DNA of 64,000 bases. Origin: Progne subis subis (lineage: Eukaryota > Chordata > Aves > Passeriformes > Hirundinidae). The position numbers and the translations under genes were made by a program. The notes under the pieces are model-generated. The model was given only the letters and a program-made list of their open reading frames with translations. It was not told the origin of the DNA and did no database searches. Positions 36,797 to 47,557 of this stretch are shown piece by piece. The stretch covers positions 12,909,360 through 12,973,359 of the forward strand of contig JAKJHU010000030.1 in NCBI GenBank assembly GCA_022316685.1, written 5' to 3'. Position 1 is the first letter of the stretch. Each line of letters starts with the position of its first letter.

Positions 36797-37952
36797 GGCA
36801 TTTATCTTCTGTAAAGCCTTTGACACGGTCCCCTACAATAACATTCTCTTTAAACAGGAGAGATGGATTCAAGGGATTCAGGAGAGATGGGTGGACTGTT
36901 AGGTGGATAAAGAATTGGTTAGATGGTCACATCCAGAGGGTGTTGGTCAATGGCTCTGAGTCCTGATGGACATCAGGGACAAGGGATGTCCCTCAGGGAT
37001 CTGTAGTGGGAACAGTGCTATTTAATATCTTCATTAATGACATTGCAAAGGCATGAAGCTCACCCTAAACATATTTGCAGATGGCACCAAGCTGGGTGGT
37101 GCAATTGACACACCTGAGGGATGGGATGCCATCCAGAGGGATCTGGATGCCACCCATCGGGACCAGGTTTGAGAAGTGGCTCATGGGAACCTTATGAGGT
37201 TTAAAAAGACCGAGTGCAAGGTGCTGCACTTGAGTTGGGAGAACCCCTGGTATCAGTCCAGGTGAGGGATGAACAGATGGAGAGCAGCCCTGCCCAGAAG
37301 GACTTGGGGATGGTGCTGGATGGGAGGCTGGACATGAGCTGGCAATGTGCATTCACAGGCCAGAAAGCCAGACGTGTCCTGGGCTGCATCCAAAACCCTG
37401 TGATTCTGCTCCTCTACTTGGTTCTCATGAGGCCCCACCTGCAGTGCTGCATCCAGTTCTGGGGTTCCCAGCACAGAAAGGCTGTGGACCTGTTGGAATA
37501 AGTCTAGAGGAGGCCACCAAGATGATTAGCAGGATGGAGCATTCTCCTGTGAAGAAAGGCTGAGAGATTTGGTTCTGTTCAGCCTGGGGAAAAAAAAAAA
37601 AAAAAAAAAAAAAAGGCCTTGGGGTGGCCTAATTGCAGCCTTCCAGTACCTGAAGGGAAGCCTACAAGGAAAACAGAGAGGGATGTTTTGCAAGGGCATG
37701 TAGTGACAGAACAAGGGGGAATGAGTTTAAACTGAAGAAGAGTAGATTTAGATTAGATATGAGAAAGTTCTCTACTGTGAGGGTGGTGAGCCCAGAGAAA
37801 TTGTGGATGCCCCCTCCCTGGAAGTGTTCAAGGCCAGGTTGGATGGAGCACAGAGCAACCTGGTCTAGTGGAAAGAGGCCCTGCTCACAGTATGGGGGTT
37901 TGAACTAGATGATTTTTAAGGTACCTTCCAACCCAAACCATTCTATGATTCT
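36797..37952 (+). mobile_element. CR1 LINE, 5'-truncated, RT remnant plus 3' end
   Basis: Begins inside the reverse transcriptase at KAFDTVP and passes through VPQGSVVGTVLFNIFIND. It then reaches the active-site box, which reads FADG where the family has FADD, and has stops soon after. The last 600 bp are the classic CR1 3' region, ending CCATTCTATGATTCT. It is a dead copy, broken by truncation, stops and the active-site change. Confidence 0.92.
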
Positions 37953-39980
37953 AGGCAGATCGCTCGCTCATCTCTGTTTTCAACTCTGTCATCCATCAGG
38001 CTGGCCTGAAATGTGAGCAAATAATAGTACACAGGCAAGCAAGCCTGTACAGCTTGTAGGCAACCTAAAAAGAGAGGGAGCAGTTCTATTGTCTGAAGTC
38101 CCCAAAATCTGTGATAAACATACAGAAGTCTAGCACAGTGTGCTAGTGTGCTGTATTTCAATGTAAAGGAAGCAACATCATTCCTGTAGGCTGTAAAGAG
38201 GCACGTGTAATATAAGCTATACCATGTGCATTGCTGGTTTGACAACTGGTCAACGTATTAACGTTAATCTAGGAACGTATTAACTCTCTAATTCAGAAGC
38301 CAGTGATGTTTGATGTCTAATGCTAAAATCACCCATGCCTTTGTAACACAGGAAGAAGCTATAGAACAGGTTTTATGCCCCAGGAACCCAGATTCAGATG
38401 TGGTTGAACAACTTAGTCATATAGTTCAGAGGAACTCACTAAAAATGATGAGCACTGAACATGAAGGCTCTGCTGTCACTGCCTGGCTACTTAGATCTCC
38501 ATGTCAGAATGCCCATAAAGAATCACATTTTCATATCTTTGAGACTACTGACAGAGCCTTTTCCTCGAGACACAGCAAGTGCTTAGTCATTGTTTGCCTT
38601 TCCTCACTCCAGGAGATGCCAAGAGAAACCTCAGGGCCATTGCAATGCAAGTCTCTAAGTTTTCTTTCCCACTTAACACTAAAAATTAAGGAAGGGTATC
38701 TGGAAGGTAAGGAGAATGCTAGATGCTTGGTACCACACAGCAATATTCCCTGCAGATCACTGAGCACCAAGTGCACCTAGTCCTCCTCTGGGTATACAAA
38801 GTGCTGGACATGCCATCAGCTAGTAATCCAGAGGGTCAGAGTCACCCTTTTACTGCTGAGTACAGCACTGCAAAGGCAACCAATCAATCACATATCCTCA
38901 ACTTCACCCTAAACAGGAAAATTCTCCAAACCATTGGCCTTATTGTTTGACTCCAAGTTCACCTCTGAGCACTGATCAACACGGGAGCATCCCAAGTGAC
39001 TCTGTGACTCAGCACCACTCTTGTAATCTGGTTTCTCTGACACTTGTTCCTCTAGAAAACCTCCTGTTGCTACGAGCAGTAAATTATCTCTGTTGCTACA
39101 CACCCTTCAGGAAACTATTTAAACCTGTGAATAAAGGGGTGGGACCACATTTCTTTTCATTGCTCCCCTTCTATGCTATGAGACAATTTGGGCAAACAGG
39201 TTCACTTTGCATGACACAACTCAGCCTGAATTGCTCCCTCTCTGGGAATTGATATTCCTCAAAACTAGGCAGAACTACACCTTCTAGGATTGATTTTAAT
39301 AAACTCATTAAGCTAAACACATTGGTTTTAGAAGCATTAATTGCTAATGATAAAGAATTGATAACTAATTCAAGAAAAAGCTTCTTGAAGAAGTTCTTTT
39401 AGAAGTTCAAGCCCAAGGCTGCTGGCCTCATTCACAGCAGGTCAGTTCCTACCTGTCAGGCAGAAGTGGCATAGTTAATATCCCTGTGGGTAGGCACAAT
39501 AACTTCTCCACACTTCATCTTTATTTCTGCCACCAAAACATGGTTGTCAGACTGGAATTACATATTCTGAAACCCTCTGGCCATACTGAGGCCACTGGCT
39601 AGCAAAATTTAGAGGTGTCCTTAATGCTACATCCATCACAAGTAGGTCATTTTCCTGTTCTTTAGGAGGAAACTCAGCACTGGGAGAAGGTGAAAGTGGA
39701 GCAGTACTTGGCTGCAGGACCAAGCTCTGCCTTAGATTAGGCCAGCTGCTCTCCCAGATGTTCAAAATCAGGAAATACATGTCTAAATTGAAACTTCAGG
39801 GGCTTTTTAGGTGACTATGAATTATGAGTAATCCTGGACCATGCTCCTTGTATGGGAAGGAATGACTATTGCAGCCTCTGGCTGCATGGCTGAGTGAGGA
39901 AGTGAATGGGGAACTTGTGCTGGATTTCTACAGTGGAAAGGCTGGGACTGACCAGTTCTTCCATCATCATCCTCTACTAC
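37953..39980. other. Intergenic between COLEC10 and MAL2, no gene seen
   Basis: Mixed AT-rich sequence. The 156-codon frame at 38310-38780 has an antisense open frame over it and no recognisable domain, so I do not call it. AATAAA motifs near 39130 and 39299 are too far from COLEC10 to link to it safely. Confidence 0.55.
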
Positions 39981-39986
39981 CACACC

Positions 39987-40617
39987 TGTGTCTGGTTCTG
40001 TCCCCGCTCCGGGCGGGAGATGACCTCTGGCTAGCTCGAGTCAACACAGACACAGATGTTTCCAGTTCGTTTCGGCTTCTCGGCTTAGGAGCTGCACCCC
40101 ATGGTGTCAAGACAGTCAACAGCAGCAGAAGAGAAAAGGCTGGCTCTCAGCTTAGCAGGTTAAAAGATGTTTATTAGCTCAAGAGTTGAGGAGCAGAGAG
40201 CTCTGAGAGCTGAGAGGCTGAGAGCTGAGAGAGTTTTTTCCTCCCTCCTACCCCCTATAAGCGGGGGAGGGGTTCCAGGGAGGATACAACAAGACAATAA
40301 ATCAGGGGATTCAGGGGGTAACAAGGTGTGCCCACCCCCAAGCCCTGGACCACTAAAATCCAGAGCTAAAGGAATTCCCCCCAGGAGACCTATCACCTGA
40401 AGCCCTCTCCCTGAGATTTTGCAATCCGGGAGGGACCCCTGGAGTGATAGACAGGCTGCCCCAGAGAGGGGGGTTGGGGCAGAGGGGTGGGATGATTGAC
40501 ACAAAACACCCTATTATACAGACAACACAAAAGGGATACAGAATTGGGGATACAGTGAAATGAACCATAACATAAACTTCTTACAAAAACCTAATAAAAC
40601 AGTTCTGCACCACCACA
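39987..40617 (-). mobile_element. ERVK-like solo LTR, copy A (631 bp)
   Basis: On the minus strand it runs TGTGGTGGTGCAG... to ...CCAGACACA. It is flanked by the 6-bp repeat CACACC at 39981-39986 and 40618-40623, the target-site length typical of class II (ERVK) elements. It contains TTATAGGGGGTAGG (TATA-like) and AATAAACATC (poly(A) signal) in minus-strand sense, and a purine-rich GAGAGCTGAGAGGCTGAGAGC repeat. Near-identical to the copy at 46932-47551. Confidence 0.85.
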
Positions 40618-41299
40618 CACACCAGCTTCATCCTTTCTTACACAGAAAAAATAAACAAGCCTAACCCCTTTTACCCACTATGTATTATCAGAACATTGGG
40701 CAGAGCTATGCCAGCTGAAATGGGCAGACTTGGGAGGGCAGTTCCTTTGCTAACTAGAGAAGAGGGACAGCAGAGGAGCATAGCAGATGTCCAATGTTCA
40801 GCCCAGCCAGGCCTAAGTGTGAGCAGGTGCTTGTGCAGCCCATTCCTGCAGCACTAGTCCCAATTAATAAATTCTGCCAAGAAGCTCAACTCATAGGCCA
40901 GGCCAAATAAAAAACCTATACCACAGAGGAAAGCTGGCAGGTAAATGCCTGTCCCATGCCTTGTGGACTCAGGCTTGAGCCTTAACTAATTGAAATATAG
41001 CCATGTTTTGCAGAAAAAATATGCTTGCTATAATTAAGAATTTGGGCTACATCAAAGGTTTCTCTTGCTAGCCAATGGAAATTCACTGTGGTTGCTAAAG
41101 TATCTTAGACTTACACATTCGGTGGATGGAGCCAGGAACATAGGAAATGATGTCTGACTATTCACAATTTATGCCTGTTAATGTGTGACACCTAAACCAT
41201 TTTAACCATTATAACTTTTTCACATGTTTTTCTTTTCATTATTTCCAGGCCGAACATTCTTGTTCCAGTTTATGCTAGCTGTTTCTTGTACTCCCACCA

Positions 41300-42960
41300 T
41301 TTACCACTGTGAAGCGCCTTGCTTTGTCTTCTTGAAGATACCCTCATAGACGCTGGCAGGCTGCTCTCAGGTTCACCTGAAGCCACCTCTTCTCCAGGCT
41401 GAATAAATCCAGTTCCTTTAGCTCCTCTTCACACAGCTCTGACTCCAGCCATTCTGGGGAGTCTCAGCTAAACTTGGCTCTAATTTCTCCTCTCCTGGAG
41501 GGACTCAAAAGGAGACAGTGCCTAGATGTGGTCTGCCTGGTGCTGAGCAGGAGCATAATTCCTTCCCACAAGCTCCTGGCCGTGCTGTCTCCAGCGCAGT
41601 CAGGATGCCTTTACCTTCTTTGCTGCCAGGGAACACGCCTGATGCACAGGCCATGTGCTGTCTGCTAGGACTCTCCAGAGCCCTTGCAGTAACCATGCTG
41701 CATTCACCCCCAGCAAGGGCTCAGCATTCCCAGGTGACAGGAACTTTGTATTTGTCCTTGCTGAATTTCACAAGGTTCCTCTTGGCCCATTCCTCCAGCC
41801 TGCCTAGGCTGTTCTGTATGGTAGCACTGCCCACAGCATATTCACTGTTCCCTCCAATTTGGTATCATCTGCAAACCTGAGGAAAGGGGATTTTATCACC
41901 TCCTTGAAGTACCTGGTAAAGATGTTAAACAGGACTGTTCCAGTCTCTTGAACCCTGTGGCACTCTACTAGGTAAACACGAAAATGTTGTCTGGGTAGAG
42001 AAAAACTAATTTAACCATTCTCCTCTGAGCCAAATCAATGAATTTTTAGCAATGTAGAACATAACATCCATCCCAGCTGGGATACAGGAATGTTGCTGGA
42101 GACAATGTCAAAACCTTGCTAAATTTGAGGTAATTGATAGTCACCTCTCTCCACTCATCCACAAATCCAGTCATAGAATCATAAATACAGTCAAGCAGAT
42201 ATGATTTACATTTGGTAGATCCATGCTGATTGTTTCCAATCACCTTCTCCTTCATATGCCCAGAGATGTGACCCAGGAGGACCCACACCTTTAAGTTCCA
42301 CAGGGACCAAAGCAATACTGATCAGTTCATAGTTGCCCAGATTGTCTTTGGCCTTCCTGAAGAAACAGTGCAACATTTACCTATTTCCAGTTATTAAGAA
42401 CCTTCCATGATCTCCACAACCCTTCTGATGTGACACAGTGGCCCGGCAGAGACATCTAATCTCTTTTTTTTGGCACCTTGGATGTGATCTGTCTGCTCCC
42501 ATGATGTTTTCTTGTCAAACTCCCTCAAGTAATACCCAGCTGAACACTCATCTACTGCTGGTAGCTCTCTTTGGACCCTTTCCCTAAGCACAGATACATG
42601 GGATAGCTGGTGGTAGAGATAGCAAATAAACCTTAGAATGCCTCCATTTTATCAGTGTCTGCTGTCACTACATCACCTCCTGCATTCAGCAATGGTTCCA
42701 CATATTCCTTCCTCAGCCTTTTTATATCAACAAAGCATTTGAAGGTCTTCTTGTGCTTCCCATGTAAGTCTCAAGTGTATTTAGGCTTTGTATCTCTCAA
42801 GGGTAGTCCTACAAACTCAAGTAATACTTCTAATTATTCCATTGTAGCCTGTCCCTGCTTCCGTCTCCTCTATACTACCTTCTCATATTGGAGCTCCACC
42901 AAGCTTCCTGTTCAGCCACACCAACCTCCTGACAAAGCTACTTGTAGATGTGCAGTGAAA
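41300..42960 (-). mobile_element. Old CR1 LINE with RT-coding remnant
   Basis: Minus-strand reading from about 42315 to 42046 gives GNNQHGSTKCKSYLLD and then YLKFSKVLTLSP, a decayed version of the CR1 RT run that includes the conserved KAFD motif. Left of it are TTTGGTATCATCTGCAAACC and GATGTTAAACAGGACTG, and near 41390 CTTCTCCAGGCTGAATAAAT. The right part holds GTAGCCTGTCCCTGCTTCC. Divergence is high and both edges are approximate. Confidence 0.8.
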
Positions 42961-42999
42961 ACAAGAACACTGCCCAAGAGAGCAGGAATACTTCAGCAT

Positions 43000-45900
43000 G
43001 CTTCCTGCTCTTGGACAACCAGGAATTTATGATCTTCTGTACTCTGAAGAATGTCACTCAGTACAAGCATTATCATCCTGTTCTCCTGAGGCTCTTAACA
43101 TATGTAAGGCACAGATATCTATGGTAAATATAATGATTTAGAAACTAACTCTAATAAAAATGATCACAGAATTAATATACCCCATTATAATACATTTTCC
43201 TCAAGCATTTCAATCTCACATGGGCATTGAGCTGGTCCATTTCTTTCTTTCTTTCTACTTCTTTTACTGCTTTTAATAACTTAAAAAAAAAAAAAAAATA
43301 GACCTAGAGCTAATTGCCACATTCTTGACCACAGCCAGAGAAATATATAGGCATCTCTATGTAGTTTAACATACAGTCTTAAAAAGTACATTGCAATTGT
43401 AGTTCAGCTGGCTAAAATGGTTATTGAGATGCAATTTGACGCTGTGTATGATGACAAAATAGTAAATGTGTCACAGAGAGAGGGATTAACATGGTTATTT
43501 GGAAAGCATTGCTCTACATTGTCTTGATTTTATAGGTTTGCATGGGTACACAAGCATCAAATTGCTTTCTTTTTTTCCTCCTTCTTTTCTTATTTATTAA
43601 AGTCATACATAAACTACTCAACACAGGGATAAAAGAATGAACAAGATCAAAGCAGTAGCTTAATCTGTGTTTCTTTTATGCTTTTGTGGCAAGGGAGAAC
43701 AGCAAATTGTATAAGAATTTCTGCCTACCTGCTGTGCGCAGTGCACCCAGCTAAAGCTCCAGGCCCCACCCACTCCTGGCCTGGAAAGGTTGCTCCATGC
43801 AGATCTTTCAACACAGGGAGGAAAAGTTTCAATTGATTTTTAGGTGGGTGGAACCAGGAACTCACTCAATTTTGCAGAGAGCAGCAGCAGCCTCCTGACT
43901 ACACAGAGCTGTCTTGGCTTGGGAGTGTGTGTGAACATTGTGTATGCATTTCAAGTTCTGAATCCCTAAGGCCCTTAGTGCTGTACCTCAGCATCCTCAG
44001 TGCCACATCTGTGCTTGAATTCCACAGAGGTCCTGTGCTTAAGCAATTGCAGACCTGCAGATGCTGGGAGAGTCAAGGAACCGTAGCTTCTCTTTGGTAT
44101 GAGGCAGCACATCATAGATGCATCTGCAGAGCCACAACCTCAAATGATGCAATTTCATTATATGTCTTCTTTTTTGTCACATTTTTCTTTACTTATGTGT
44201 TTTGCAAAACAAACATAACTTTCAAAAAGTAGCCAGATGACAATCATTACTTTGGTTTTATTGATGTGGACATAGTTCAAACCTAAAGAGTCCTAAAAAG
44301 TATAAGTCATATCTTTTTGAATGCAGATTTCAGTGATGAATCCCTTGTTCATTTTTTTTCTCTTACTAGATGCTGCAAATTTTGCTATACTGTTAACCTC
44401 TCAGCAGTAAATTTTCTAGAAAGAGATGCTAATTTTCCCAACTTCATAGAATAAAAATCTTTCTATCGGTTTCCCACAACTTTCCTGGACTGCATGGAAC
44501 ACTCTACTATGTGGAGGGTGGAAGGAGTCACAATGGTGATCAGTCAGCCAGTAGAAGATTAAGTAAAACAATGCAGAAAAATGTGAATACAGAATTGGCA
44601 GATGCTTACCATGTAAGTTGATGGATTTATTTCCCACTGTCAGCTAATTTCTAGGTCTTGAAAATTTGTCAGAAAAAATCTAAAATGTTGTCAGTAGATC
44701 CAACAAGAAATTTCAATTCAATAGCTCAGGAACACCAGAGCTTTCTGCAAGTCCATGTTTGCAGGAGAGAGAGAACTTTCTTAGGACCTGAAGAAGCAGA
44801 AATACATTTTCTGCAAAACAGACAACAAAGCAGACACAAGTGATACCTATGATCTGTATCCAGATACCTACTAAAGTACAAAACAAATTGTTCATCAAAT
44901 GATTCTATTGCTTTTGTGTTCATAGTGGAGGATCTAGCCAGATAACTGGAGATACACAAAGGCACTTCATCAGCTGAATCCCAGCTTGGTTTCTTTCACA
45001 GTGCACCAGAAACCCAAAAAGATTTCATGAGAGGTTAAGTTTTGGGGGTTTTTTTTGACTATAAAAATGTATAAACGCATTAGTCCTGTACAACAAATTA
45101 CATCTTCAAAGTACCCCATAGACACTAACTACACAGCAATTATACTATCCTATTAGTAAAGTAATGCACAGAATACTGACCTATTTATTCTTTTGGTATT
45201 ATGTAAAATAAATGAGCTGTGGTTTTTTGACCACTGATTCATCCTTCTTCCAAATACCCATGGATTAAAATTTAAGCTACTTAAATAGCTCCACAAAACT
45301 ACTGGTAGGCAGAAGAAGGCAAGGCTATTCAAGTATTTGAAATGCACTGCTAAAGACTGTAAACATTCTGAAGGATATGTGAACATAAAGTCCCATTCCA
45401 AATCAAATTCCAGGGTAGAAAAATAGTTTTGTTTACAGGTGTAGGTAGCCTACTGTTTCAAGTTTGTTTTCAAGTTTTTAATTACTGCCTTGTAAATAAA
45501 TTACGAAACTTATCTGGTAGCCAATTCACTCTCCCTTTCTCTCCCCTCATCCAGCACGTCTGAGAAAAACATGCAAGTCCACTGTTAGGAGTTATTTACT
45601 GTAGTGGATTAAAACACTCTCTACATAGGACAAGCATGTGCACAAGCATGTCCATCCTGAAAGATGTCAGGAAACAAAGCACAAAGCCAGACATTAATAA
45701 ATACAAGAAATCATCATCAACTGTAAGTAAAATAAAATATTCACATGCAAATGAAGTAAAATATTAATGTGGTTGTCACACTGAAAATCACGGAGGAAAA
45801 GTGAGATAGTTTTTAACTTATTTTTCATAGTCTAAACCACATCTTAGCAGAGTTTGACTCAACATGAGGATAGTACAAACCACCTCACCTTCCTTGATGA

Positions 45901-46925
45901 TTCATAAGCTAAACCTGCCAGCAGAACCACAGATTGTTTTCTATTCAGAAATTGCATACATACTGTGTGTAACACTTATTTCTTCACGAAGGACATCAGG
46001 CCAACAGGAATGCAGCTTAACCAGTTTAGAATTTATGAAAGAAAGAAAGAAAAGGAAAAAAAAACAAAAAAAAAACCAAACCTGTTTGCTCTCTTGTGAA
46101 TCAAAACCTACTTGATCAAATACTTAAACTTACAAAAACATTGTGAAAGAATCTGAGGCAAGGTTCAGTAGGAACTAAATAGCTGAGATAGGCCTGCAGA
46201 AATACATTCATAGTAATTCGCTGCAATAAAGATATTGTTCTCATGTTAATATCTGATGTACCTTCAGGACTTGATGGCTCAGGAAGAGTTACTGTTTGGA
46301 ACTTACCATCAGTATCAGGACTGGTTTTCCGAGAATCTGAGCAATTCTCAATCTGACATGAGAAAATCAAGCATTAGAAGGAAGGTTCATGTTCTATAAG
46401 GGACGTCCAGCTCCTGAAAATACCTGACTGTCCTACAGGCTTTATCATTGCAGAGGATGGGCAAACTCAAAATCTAAAGTTCAAGGTTAGAGAACATATA
46501 TTGCTGCTTCCTCTAAGTAAAAAAGAAAAAAGAACAAACAAACAACCAAACAAACATAAAACAAGAGAGACCAATGCTGATACATCATGAATCATTCACA
46601 TCAATTGAGACCCTTGGAGTCCTCCAGGATACAAAATGTAAACTTCACTCAAGAAAATTATACTCCAGGTACCAATATCCCTAAAATCACCTATACATAA
46701 GAACAATAAAACATCTTCTATGAACAATTTGAATTTTATAATGAAATCAATTTTCTTTCAGTACAAACAAATAACTGATAATTTCATTTTTCCTTTTAAT
46801 TAATGTGGGAGCAGCAACAAAGCATCTAAAGACACAGAAGCAAGACTCAGACCACCTGAAGGTTTCTAGAAGCTGCATCAGCATTTCTTATCTAAAAGAA
46901 AAATCCCAATAATGGTTTTCCATTT
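43000..46925. other. Intergenic, no gene seen
   Basis: AT-rich sequence with an A run at about 43282-43298 and a GAAA/poly(A)-rich stretch at 46040-46080. No gene, tRNA or named repeat recognised. Confidence 0.55.
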
Positions 46926-46931
46926 ATCATT

Positions 46932-47551
46932 TGTGGTGGTGCAAAACTGTTTTATTAGGTTTTTGTAAGAAGTTTATGTTATGGTTCATTTCACTGTATT
47001 CCCAATTCTGTATCTCTTTTGTGTTGTCTGTATAATAGGATGTTTTGTGTCAGTCCTCCCACTCCTCTCCTGACTTGTAACATCCCCTCTGCCCCAACCC
47101 CCTCGCTCTGGGGCAGCCTGTCTGTCACTCCGGGATCCCTCCCAGATTGCAAAATCTCAGGGAGAGGGCTTCAGGTGATAGGTCCCCTGGGGGGAATTCC
47201 TTTAGCTCTGGATTTTAGTGGTCCAGGGCTTGGGGGTGGGCACACCTTGTTACCCCCTGAGTCCCCTGATTTGTTGTCTTCTTGTATCCTCCCTGGAACC
47301 CCTCCCCCGCTTATAGGGGGTAGGAGGGAGGAAAAAGCTCTCAGCTCCTCAACTCTTGAGCTACTAAACATCTTTTAACCTGCTAAGCTGAGAGCCAGCT
47401 TTTTCTCTTCTGCTGCTGTTGACTGTCTTGATAATATGAGGTCCAGCTGCTAAGCCGGGAAGCCGAAACGAACTGGAAACATCTGTGTCTGTGTTGACTC
47501 GAGCTAGCCAGAGGTCATCTCTCGCCCGGAGCGGGGACAGAACCAGACACC
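46932..47551 (+). mobile_element. ERVK-like solo LTR, copy B (620 bp)
   Basis: Same family as the LTR at 39987-40617 but on the + strand. It starts TGTGGTGGTGCAAAACTG and ends CCAGACACC, with the target repeat ATCATT at 46926-46931 and 47552-47557. The poly(A) signal has decayed (ACTAAACATC against AATAAACATC in copy A), and it lacks part of the GAGAGCT repeat. No internal viral genes lie next to it. Confidence 0.87.
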
Positions 47552-47557
47552 ATCATT

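Noticed and set aside
38310..38780. 156-codon plus-strand frame
   Set aside because: Longest plain open frame between the genes, but it has an antisense open frame and no recognisable motif; could only be rescued by transcript data.
39987..47551. A complete provirus between the two LTRs
   Set aside because: The LTRs are in opposite orientation, each has its own target duplication, and no gag, pol or env-like frame lies between them.
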